A stretch of DNA of 5,491 bases from Clostridia bacterium (GTDB lineage Bacteria; Bacillota; Clostridia; Oscillospirales; Acutalibacteraceae), in the NCBI GenBank assembly GCA_024404125.1, contig JAKSQL010000075.1, positions 1 to 5,491 on the forward strand, in the 5' to 3' direction. This document shows, one piece after another, positions 1 through 5,377 of this stretch. The position numbers and the translations under genes were made by a program. The notes below the pieces were generated by a model. The model ran no database searches, had not been told where the DNA came from, and was given only the letters and a program-made list of their open reading frames with translations. Positions within the stretch are counted from its first letter, which is position 1. Each line of letters opens with the position of its first letter.

Positions 1-493
1 TTCTTTGCCCACGCTCGTATTGGAAGTTTTTAAAAGGGAAAAAAGAATTACAGCAAAACAAGTCTTCATCTTCTCTTTGCTTTACAAAAACATACAATGG
101 ATTTCCGTATGAATGGTTGGTAAACAAATAATCTGCAGGTATTTGAGAATATGTTAAATCTTGTGTATACTTATATGTAGTATTCTTATCATTAAATATT
201 TTCGTAAAATTTTCAAAAGAATCAAAACGTTCTCTGATATCTTCGTAAAAACTGCTTTTTATTAATTTATCATAATTTATTTTGCCATTTAGTATATTAT
301 CGAAAACGATTTCTCTATCATCGTCAACTGCTTCAATATCTGTTAACTTCTGCAAACCGATTAAATGATGGAAATCAGATGGCCTGAAATCAATTTCAAA
401 AATATAAAGTTGCCCTTTTCTTCCCATCGTATATTTATATTTATAATGGGTGATTTTTTCGAAATCCAATGCCCTTTGTAATAATAAATCCAT
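1..493 (-). CDS. PBECR4-like predicted nuclease (3' end cut off by window edge)
   Basis: Reading left from ATG at 493-491, the frame is open for 164 codons to the window edge, beginning MDLLLQRALDFEKITHYKY. I recognise a PBECR4-like pattern from memory: an N-terminal beta-rich segment, then FHHLIGLQKLTDI (about residues 41-53), then the C-terminal SFFPFKNFQYERGQ (about 149-162). PBECR4 is one of the phage-associated Barnase-EndoU-ColicinE5/D-RelE-like nuclease domains, a group that includes RNA-cleaving toxins. Activity here is inferred and catalytic residues cannot be assigned with certainty. Family members usually end shortly after the last motif, so probably only a few residues are missing. 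The start is preceded by a non-canonical GGGGAT (505-500) six bases away, and an upstream ATG at 501 is followed at once by a stop. The gene lies directly after a structured RNA and its terminator, so expression probably needs read-through. I count about 29% GC over bases 1-480, well below the peptidase genes, which suggests acquired DNA. Confidence 0.72.
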   Translation of the reverse strand, partial: MDLLLQRALDFEKITHYKYKYTMGRKGQLYIFEIDFRPSDFHHLIGLQKLTDIEAVDDDREIVFDNILNGKINYDKLIKSSFYEDIRERFDSFENFTKIFNDKNTTYKYTQDLTYSQIPADYLFTNHSYGNPLYVFVKQREDEDLFCCNSFFPFKNFQYERGQR

Positions 494-507
494 TTTTACA
501 TCCCCAC

Positions 508-538
508 AAAAAAAGCCCTGCTTTAAGCAGAGCTTTTT
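508..538 (-). terminator. Intrinsic terminator between structured RNA and PBECR4-like gene
   Basis: On the minus strand the hairpin pairs 533-532 with 516-515 (GC/GC) and 530-526 with 522-518 (CTGCT/AGCAG), around a three-base loop and one A-C mismatch (531/517). Seven U residues follow (514-508). Flanking A/U pairs extend the stem, and the plus-strand reading also ends in five T, so it could work in both directions. The U-tract ends 14 bases before the PBECR4-like ATG and directly before its GGGGAT ribosome-binding stretch. Most transcripts from the upstream promoter should therefore stop before the gene is reached. Confidence 0.88.
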
Positions 539-602
539 GAATGTTTTCTTTCGGTGTTACCCTATTCGAGTCTTGGTAAACATACAACCGTTATAAGACT
601 CC

Positions 603-637
603 ACGCTACAGCGCATCTCGAAACGCCCCAGCGCATC
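603..637 (-). repeat. Two tandem 20-nt units inside the structured RNA
   Basis: On the minus strand GATGCGCTG occurs at 637-629 and again at 617-609. Each copy is followed two bases later by GCGT (626-623 and 606-603), so the period is exactly 20. Over the 15-base core (637-623 versus 617-603), 13 positions match. The two differences fall in the predicted tetraloop between GCGC and GCGU, so the stems are kept while the loops vary. Confidence 0.7.
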
Positions 638-677
638 AACATCTGATAGACACTCAAGTTGCCTATCTTGCACTTGT

Positions 678-706
678 ATTATAACATCATACAACATTAC
701 TGTCAA
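678..706 (-). promoter_or_regulatory. Consensus sigma-A promoter for the RNA/nuclease cassette
   Basis: On the minus strand TTGACA (706-701) and TATAAT (683-678) are separated by exactly 17 bp, a perfect match to the housekeeping sigma-A consensus. The start would fall near 671. Constitutive strong transcription is expected unless repressed. CACTTG and CAAGTG (709-704 and 676-671) form a 6-bp inverted repeat that overlaps the -35 box and the presumed start site, a possible operator. Confidence 0.88.
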
Positions 707-723
707 GTGTTTTTTAAGTGCAC

Positions 724-754
724 AATAAGTATTCCCGTTTTTGAAACACTTATT
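724..754. repeat. Inverted repeat AATAAGT/ACTTATT
   Basis: AATAAGT at 724-730 and ACTTATT at 748-754 are perfect 7-bp inverted arms around 17 bases, which themselves include GTTT/AAAC. The repeat lies just upstream of the minus-strand -35 box at 706-701. It lacks a T-run, so it is more likely a protein-binding site or a chance hairpin in AT-rich DNA than a terminator. Confidence 0.4.
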
Positions 755-806
755 ATATAGTATGAAGATTTTGTTGCGTTGTTTCCATCTTCTCTATGAC
801 TATATA
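754..806. repeat. Imperfect inverted repeat with 8-bp and 6-bp arms
   Basis: TATATAGT (754-761) pairs with ACTATATA (799-806), and inside it GAAGAT (764-769) pairs with ATCTTC (787-792). The arms are joined by a 2/6-base internal loop and close on a 17-base loop. It sits about 80 bases beyond the pepT stop codon. It could be an mRNA 3'-end stem, an operator or an element boundary; no U-tract follows on either strand. Confidence 0.42.
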
Positions 807-882
807 TTAAACAAGACCGACATTCACCGACATATTTATAAATCCTTTAAAAATTCGGTTTCTGTTACTAAAAGTCGCATTA

Positions 883-2094
883 TTATACCGAAAGTTTTAT
901 AAGTTCTACTAATATGTCGCTTACCTTTTTAAGTGCGGATACGGGGATAAATTCCCTTACACTGTGGAAATTTACACCGCCGGTGCAGATATTCGGGCAA
1001 ATAAGTCCGTCAAACGAAAGGCGGGCACCGTCCGTACCGCCGCGTATCGGCTCTATATACGGCTTAACAGAACAGTTTTCCATTGCCTTTTTGACATTCT
1101 CTACTATGTATAACTTATCCTCAACTTTTTCACCCATATTGTAATAACTGTCGCTTATATCGGCAACAAGGGTGTTTTCGCCGTACTTTTTGTTTATAAA
1201 ATCGGCACACTCTTTTGCAAAAGTTTTACGGTTTTCAAATTTTTGCTTATCGTGGTCGCGGATAATTATTGAAATAACGGTTTTGGTTTCGTCACCCTTA
1301 ATATCGCATACGTGATAAAAGCCCTCTCGGTCACAGGTGTGAGCGGGGGTTTCGTTTTGCGGTAAAAGACTTAAAAACTCGTTTGCTATAAGTACCGAGT
1401 TTTTCATTTTATCCTTTGCGGAGCCGGGGTGAATGTTAACACCGTTTACGGTAACTTTAAGCGCCGCACCGTTAAAGTTTTCATAATTTATTTCACCGAG
1501 TTCGCCGCCGTCTACCGTAATACCGTAATCGCAACCGAGTTTTTTAATATCAACAAAGTCAGCCCCTCTGCCTATTTCCTCATCGGGAGTAAAGCAAAGT
1601 GCTATTTTGCCGTGCTTTACATCGGGGTTATTCTTTAAGTATTCCGCCGCTGTTATGATTTCGGTAATACCCGCCTTATCGTCCGCACCTAAAAGGGTGG
1701 TACCGTCAGACGTTATGAGTTCTTGCCCTACATACTTATTAAGAGAAGGGTATTCATAAGGAGAAATCTCAACACCCGATTTAAGTACAATACTGCCGCC
1801 GCTGTATTTTACAATTTGCGGATTTACGTTTTCTCCGGGAGCGGAGGGCGCAGTATCCATATGTGCAATAAGGGCTATCGCGTCACTCTTTTCACAACCC
1901 TTGCTCGCAGGCAGAAAGCCGTAAACATAGCCGTATTTATCCATCACTACATCTTCAAGACCTATTTCTTTAAGTTCTTTTACAAGATACTCTCCGAGGT
2001 CTTTTTCGCGCATAGCAGAGGGTACTGTATCACTTTCTTCGTCAGACGTAGTATAAAATTTAACGTAATTTAAAAATCTTTCTAAGGGTGTCAT
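883..2094 (-). CDS. pepT: Peptidase T (M20B tripeptide aminopeptidase)
   Basis: This cytosolic di-zinc exopeptidase releases the N-terminal residue of tripeptides. All M20B landmarks are present in the 403 aa, close to the usual length of about 408: IALIAHMDT with metal ligand H78 and catalytic D80; TLLGADDKAG with D138; TPDEEIGRG with catalytic E172 and ligand E173; ITVDGG with D195; the lid-domain NIHPGSAK with H222; RGGTDGARLS; and GVNFHS with H377. By family knowledge the lid/dimerisation domain should span roughly residues 205-315. The start ATG overlaps the stop of the upstream Xaa-Pro peptidase as ATGA (2094-2091), and an AAAGGA lies about 12 bases upstream, so translation is probably coupled. 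It is the last gene of the three-peptidase operon. No clear terminator is visible downstream. No active-site residue is missing. Confidence 0.96.
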   Translation of the reverse strand: MTPLERFLNYVKFYTTSDEESDTVPSAMREKDLGEYLVKELKEIGLEDVVMDKYGYVYGFLPASKGCEKSDAIALIAHMDTAPSAPGENVNPQIVKYSGGSIVLKSGVEISPYEYPSLNKYVGQELITSDGTTLLGADDKAGITEIITAAEYLKNNPDVKHGKIALCFTPDEEIGRGADFVDIKKLGCDYGITVDGGELGEINYENFNGAALKVTVNGVNIHPGSAKDKMKNSVLIANEFLSLLPQNETPAHTCDREGFYHVCDIKGDETKTVISIIIRDHDKQKFENRKTFAKECADFINKKYGENTLVADISDSYYNMGEKVEDKLYIVENVKKAMENCSVKPYIEPIRGGTDGARLSFDGLICPNICTGGVNFHSVREFIPVSALKKVSDILVELIKLSV

Positions 2095-3161
2095 AAAACA
2101 ATCAAATCCTTTTTACTGTTTGTTATGTCTATACAACCGTTATCGGTAACGTAAACCATATCTTCAATTCTTACACCGAATTCGTTTTCAATGTAAATGC
2201 CCGGCTCTACGGTTATTACGGTACCGGCTTTGAGTATATCGGTGCAACGGGTGTTAAAATTCGGATTTTCGTGGATTTTTATACCTACACTGTGACCGAG
2301 CCCGTGGCCGAAGCAACCCTCGTATCCCGCACCGTAAATTATATCGCGGGAAATTTTATCAATATCTTTACATATAACACCCGCTTTTATCTGCTTTAAC
2401 GCTTCAAGTTGTGATTTAAGGACAATATTATAAACCTCTTTTTGCTTATCGCTTACGTGGCCTACCGCAACGGTACGTGTCATATCCGAAAGATATCCGC
2501 CAACAGAAGCGCCGAAATCCATAGTTACAAAATCGCCGTCTTCTATTACCTTATCGGTAGGAACACCGTGCGGCAAAGAAGTGTTTTTGCCCGAAATTAC
2601 TATAAAATCGAATGCAACCGCATCACCGCCGTGCTTCCGCATATAAAATTCCATATCGAGCATAACCTCTTTTTCGGTACGCCCCGCCTTTATATTGTTA
2701 AGGATATACGAAAAAGTATCGTCGGTTACCTTTTGGGCTTTCTTTATAAGTTCAAACTCCTGCTCGGATTTTACACAGCGCATATCTTCAAGCAGTTTAT
2801 CAAGCATACTGTCGTCTGATATCTCTACCCCGCTTATCTGCTCTCTGTAACTTTTCAAATCACTTACGCTTGCGCTTTCGGTTTCTATGAAAAGTTTTTT
2901 AACACCGTCGTTTAAAAGTATTTCTTTTATTTCGTCTACACTGCGGTTTGAAAGAAGCACGGTGCAACTTTTAACAACCGATTTTGCCTTTTCAAAATAA
3001 CGGAAATCAATAAGGAAATATGCTTTTTTCTTGGTTATTACCACACTGCCTGCGCTTGAACGGAAACCCGTTACGTAAAAACGGCTGTCCCCCGAAGTGA
3101 TAAGCGCCGCTTCGTTCTGACCTAAATTTTCGGTAATTCTTTTTACAATGCTTACTGTCAT
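2091..3161 (-). CDS. M24 family Xaa-Pro peptidase (aminopeptidase P/prolidase-like)
   Basis: This predicted cytosolic metallopeptidase cleaves Xaa-Pro bonds. Residues 1 to about 130 form a creatinase-type N-terminal domain (ITSGDSRFYVTGF near the start). Residues about 135-350 form the pita-bread M24 domain. The five metal ligands are all present: D215 (VTMDFGA), D226 (LSDMTRT), H290 (GHGLGHSVG), E319 (TVEPGIY) and E333 (VRIEDM). H198 in LPHGVP, H286 and H297 match the conserved histidines around the substrate. At 356 aa it is like the short Bacillus YqhT-type enzymes rather than the longer E. coli PepP. Whether it prefers dipeptides (prolidase) or longer peptides cannot be told from sequence, so no symbol is given. 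ATG follows AAAGGAGAT with about 7 bases spacing; that site overlaps the end of pepD, whose stop lies 2 bases upstream. Its own stop overlaps pepT by 4 bases. Confidence 0.94.
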   Translation of the reverse strand: MTVSIVKRITENLGQNEAALITSGDSRFYVTGFRSSAGSVVITKKKAYFLIDFRYFEKAKSVVKSCTVLLSNRSVDEIKEILLNDGVKKLFIETESASVSDLKSYREQISGVEISDDSMLDKLLEDMRCVKSEQEFELIKKAQKVTDDTFSYILNNIKAGRTEKEVMLDMEFYMRKHGGDAVAFDFIVISGKNTSLPHGVPTDKVIEDGDFVTMDFGASVGGYLSDMTRTVAVGHVSDKQKEVYNIVLKSQLEALKQIKAGVICKDIDKISRDIIYGAGYEGCFGHGLGHSVGIKIHENPNFNTRCTDILKAGTVITVEPGIYIENEFGVRIEDMVYVTDNGCIDITNSKKDLIVL

Positions 3162-3163
3162 AA

Positions 3164-4576
3164 TTATATCTCCTTTAAAACTTCACATATAAGTTCATAA
3201 GTTCTTTTAGTTGAGGGAATGCTTAATTTTTCCTCGGTGGTATGAATATCGCACATATCAGGTCCTAACGATACCGCGTCAAGCCCTGCTATTTTATCCG
3301 AAAAGAGTCCGCATTCAAGACCTGCGTGTATTGCTTCAACCTTCATATCTTTGCCGTATAGATTTTTATAAACCCTTAAAAACGTATCGCGTAAAAAAGA
3401 CTGCTTTTTATACTCCCAAGCGGGATACTCGCCTCTGCTTTCGGCAGTACCGCCGAACGTTTCAGCGGTTTTAAAGAGTTTATCAATGGTGTCCTGCTTT
3501 TTTGAGTTTACACTGCTTCGTACAGAGAACTCCGCTTTTAAGGTGTTGTTTTCGCATTTTAAAACGCCGAGATTAAGCGAAGTTTCAACAAGACCTTTGA
3601 TATCCTCGCTCATACCCTGAACACCGTTTATAACACTTGATAAAAAGTCGGCGATTTTTTTACTGCTCTCATAATCAAACGCGGTAGAAAAGGATGCATC
3701 CTCCACGGTGATTTTAAGTCCGCTGTCAAAAGAAGTTTTATTGTTCTTTACAAAATTTTCAGCCAAACCTTTAATATCGGCATCACTGCAAATAAGGCAA
3801 CTGCTTTCTCTCGGTATCGCGTTATCTTTAAGTCCGCCGCTTATATCGGCTATAAAAAATTCCTTATCTACGGTACTTAAAAAATTGCCGAGTGTTATGT
3901 TGGAGTTTAATCTGCCTTTATTTATTTCGGTGCCCGAATGTCCCCCCAAAAGTCCGCTAAGTGTTACTTTACAGCATTTTTTTGAAACACTTGTTGACTT
4001 AAGCGGTATGTTTATATCAACCCTTCCGCCGCCTGCACAACTTACGGTGAGTATGCCCTCGTCTTCAGAGTCAATATTTATAAGCATTTTGCCATCAAGC
4101 AAAGACGCATCAAAATCGTATGCGCCGTACATTCCGGTTTCTTCGTCGGTAGTGAAAAGCACCTCTAAATCAGGGTGAGGCAAAGTATCGTCTTCAAGTA
4201 TCGCGAGTGCCATGGCGATGGCTATACCATCGTCCCCGCCAAGAGTTGTACCGTTTGCAGTAACGTAATCGCCCTCGATTTTAATATCAAGACCGTCCCT
4301 TAAAAAGTCAAAATTGCTGCCGCTTTCTTTCTCGCACACCATATCAAGATGGCCCTGTAAAATTACGGTGGGTTTATTTTCGTAACCTGCACTTGCTTTT
4401 TTCTTTATTACAACATTGTTGCTCTTATCTTTAACGCAGTAAAGGTTAAGTCCCTTTGCGACCGACATACAGTAATCGCTTATTTTATCTGTATTGCCCG
4501 AGCCGTGAGGTATTGAGCATAGATTTTCAAAGTAATAAAATACCCTTTCGGGTTTAAGACCTTCTAAAACTGACAT
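3164..4576 (-). CDS. pepD: Aminoacyl-histidine dipeptidase (M20C, PepD family)
   Basis: This is a cytosolic zinc dipeptidase with broad specificity that includes Xaa-His dipeptides such as carnosine. The 470 aa are close to the roughly 485 aa of E. coli PepD. Diagnostic blocks are ILQGHLDMVCEK with ligand H76 and catalytic D78; TLGGDDGIAIA with D115; FTTDEETGMYGA with catalytic E145 and ligand E146; INIDSEDEG with D169; LGGHSGTEI with H213; AIHAGLECG with H417; and DMCDIHTTEE with ligand H445. The lid domain would lie at about 195-390. AAAGGTGAT sits about 7 bases before the ATG and supports the start. It is the first gene of the operon, 27 bases downstream of the inferred transcription start. 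The next gene begins 2 bases after its stop. No catalytic residue is missing. Confidence 0.95.
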   Translation of the reverse strand: MSVLEGLKPERVFYYFENLCSIPHGSGNTDKISDYCMSVAKGLNLYCVKDKSNNVVIKKKASAGYENKPTVILQGHLDMVCEKESGSNFDFLRDGLDIKIEGDYVTANGTTLGGDDGIAIAMALAILEDDTLPHPDLEVLFTTDEETGMYGAYDFDASLLDGKMLINIDSEDEGILTVSCAGGGRVDINIPLKSTSVSKKCCKVTLSGLLGGHSGTEINKGRLNSNITLGNFLSTVDKEFFIADISGGLKDNAIPRESSCLICSDADIKGLAENFVKNNKTSFDSGLKITVEDASFSTAFDYESSKKIADFLSSVINGVQGMSEDIKGLVETSLNLGVLKCENNTLKAEFSVRSSVNSKKQDTIDKLFKTAETFGGTAESRGEYPAWEYKKQSFLRDTFLRVYKNLYGKDMKVEAIHAGLECGLFSDKIAGLDAVSLGPDMCDIHTTEEKLSIPSTKRTYELICEVLKEI

Positions 4577-4609
4577 AAATTATCACCTTTAAACAAATAA
4601 TACCTAATA

Positions 4610-4638
4610 AGTATAGTATATTTCTTGCCTAAAATCAA
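4610..4638 (-). promoter_or_regulatory. Sigma-A-type promoter for the peptidase operon
   Basis: On the minus strand TTGATT (4638-4633) and TATACT (4615-4610) are 17 bp apart. TATACT also occurs as an overlapping copy at 4620-4615, but only the downstream copy gives proper spacing. Transcription would begin near 4603, leaving a short leader of about 27 bases before the pepD ATG, with no room for a riboswitch. Confidence 0.72.
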
Positions 4639-4652
4639 TACCAAAGCGGATA

Positions 4653-4681
4653 TTGAATTTAATTTTATTATATGGTAAAAT
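4653..4681 (+). promoter_or_regulatory. Sigma-A-type promoter for the DUF2953-gerW pair
   Basis: TTGAAT (4653-4658) and TAAAAT (4676-4681) are separated by 17 bp. The start would lie near 4688, giving a very short leader that begins almost at the ribosome binding site. The -35 box is back to back with that of the peptidase promoter, 14 bases apart, so one regulator could affect both. I could not pick out a clear sigma-F/sigma-G sporulation promoter here. Confidence 0.58.
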
Positions 4682-4690
4682 TACTTTTGT

Positions 4691-4698
4691 GAGGTGAT
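4691..4698 (+). promoter_or_regulatory. Ribosome binding site that fixes the DUF2953 start
   Basis: GAGGTGAT ends four bases before ATG at 4703. The longer in-frame option, GTG at 4694, is part of this Shine-Dalgarno sequence itself, so the ATG is the better start. Confidence 0.8.
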
Positions 4699-4702
4699 AA
4701 AA

Positions 4703-5377
4703 ATGGCGCTGCTTAAAATCATCGGTATTGTGTTTGCGGCAATACTTGTTTTAATACTGTTGCTTATTTTATCACCTGTAGATTTCAGGATAAGAAGCAA
4801 ATCGGGAAGCGATATTGAATTTTCGCTTTATTTTTTAAAGGTTATAAAATTAGGCCTTAACAAAAAAGAAAGCAAAAGCAAAGAAAATGACGGCGCGAAA
4901 AACGAAAAGAAGAAAAAAGGCCTTTCCGAAAAAACAAAAAGAATATTAGGCATTGATAAGTTTGACAGTATAAAGACCTTAAAATTCAATCTTAAAGAAA
5001 GCGGTATTGAGGGCACTTTCGGTAAGACGGTAGAGGTTATAAAATTTCTTATAAGTACGGCAAAAGATTTAATTAAGAAAATAAGACTTAAAAATCTGCG
5101 CATATTATATATATCGGCAAGTGCCGATGCTGCCTCTACGGCGATTAACTACGGAGAGGTGTGTGCGGTAGTATATCCGCTGACCTCTTATATTGAGCAG
5201 TTCTTTAAGGGCAAAAAGAATTTTGATGTTGATATTTGTTGCGATTTTGACAGAGAGAAGCCGTATTTTGAAACCGATTTAAAGGTATCTCTTTCGGTGA
5301 TATGCGCGCTTATATGCTTTGTAAGGGTGCTTAATTATCTTAACGAAAACGAAAGGCGGGAAAACGTTGAAAAGTGA
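4703..5377 (+). CDS. DUF2953 family membrane-anchored protein (YtfI-like)
   Basis: The function is unknown. The 224-aa product (from ATG 4703) opens with a hydrophobic segment at residues 2-24 ending LILSPVD, typical of an N-terminal membrane anchor. A strongly charged Lys/Glu-rich stretch follows at about 50-75, then a mixed alpha/beta region with the DUF2953-like signature ISASADAASTAINYGEVCAVVYP (about 138-160, split as ISASADAAST and AINYGEVCAV). A second hydrophobic segment, VSLSVICALICFVRVLNYL, lies near the C-terminus at about 191-209. In Bacillus subtilis the DUF2953 gene ytfI precedes ytfJ, and here too the next gene is a YtfJ/GerW homolog whose start overlaps this gene by 11 bases. 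The pairing supports both calls and suggests a sporulation-related role. The family call rests on remembered pattern and context. Confidence 0.84.
   Translation: MALLKIIGIVFAAILVLILLLILSPVDFRIRSKSGSDIEFSLYFLKVIKLGLNKKESKSKENDGAKNEKKKKGLSEKTKRILGIDKFDSIKTLKFNLKESGIEGTFGKTVEVIKFLISTAKDLIKKIRLKNLRILYISASADAASTAINYGEVCAVVYPLTSYIEQFFKGKKNFDVDICCDFDREKPYFETDLKVSLSVICALICFVRVLNYLNENERRENVEK

Larger units (their letters stand above)
508..671 (-). ncRNA. Predicted structured RNA of about 164 nt upstream of the nuclease gene
   Basis: This stretch lies between a consensus promoter and an intrinsic terminator and holds no convincing ORF. It is locally GC-rich (32 of 60 bases at 601-660) inside AT-rich DNA. 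Visible stems in minus-strand order are: GATAGGC with GTCTATC (667-661 with 651-645, 7 bp with one G-U); two tandem 20-nt units, each able to form GCGC/GCGU with a four-base loop (UGGG or UGUA); a perfect 7-bp stem GAGTCTT/AAGACTC (601-595 with 574-568) around a 20-nt loop; and the terminator hairpin. The transcription start is estimated from the -10 box and uncertain by a few bases. I do not recognise a known Rfam family. It could be an RNA antitoxin, a cis-acting attenuator leader or an independent small RNA. Its position supports a functional link to the downstream nuclease gene, but this is inference. Confidence 0.68.
707..882. other. Intergenic junction between nuclease cassette and peptidase operon
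   Basis: With the structured RNA this completes a 389-base stretch (494-882) that has no protein gene. I see no convincing CDS: a plus-strand frame at 762-902 has no ribosome binding site and runs into pepT. It contains two adjacent inverted repeats (724-754, 754-806) and a direct repeat ACCGACAT (816-823 and 826-833, one helical turn apart). I see no classic hairpin with a U-tract for the end of the pepT operon. Confidence 0.6.

Noticed and set aside
609..637. A TTTCGAGA stretch between GCG and CGC that looks like a tRNA T-arm.
   Set aside because: The stem and loop sizes do not fit a T-arm. There is no matching acceptor stem, anticodon arm or CCA end nearby.
562..642. A 26-codon minus-strand ORF (MLMRWGVSRC then AVAWSLITVVCLPRLE) inside the structured RNA, a possible leader peptide or small hydrophobic toxin.
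   Set aside because: It has no Shine-Dalgarno sequence before its ATG, and its codons coincide with the tandem repeats and stems that RNA structure explains better. Conservation of the amino acids rather than of base pairing would be needed to revive it.
508..683. A classic type III toxin-antitoxin locus of the ToxIN/CptIN kind.
   Set aside because: The architecture fits, but the repeat unit is 20 nt rather than about 35 or more and the downstream protein does not resemble ToxN-type proteins. It is therefore kept only as an analogy.
762..902. A plus-strand 46-codon ORF starting ATG AAG ATT.
   Set aside because: There is no ribosome binding site or recognisable product. Its start lies inside an inverted repeat and its end overlaps the antisense of pepT.
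914..4178. Several plus-strand frames of 69-156 codons (for example 914-1144, 1723-2073, 2442-2819, 3708-4178).
   Set aside because: All are antisense to the three peptidase genes, whose catalytic motifs are intact, and none has a ribosome binding site or recognisable domain.
4828..5103. A minus-strand 91-codon frame rich in Phe, Leu and Ser.
   Set aside because: It is the antisense shadow of the Lys/Glu-rich part of the DUF2953 gene, which has a proper ribosome binding site and conserved neighbour.
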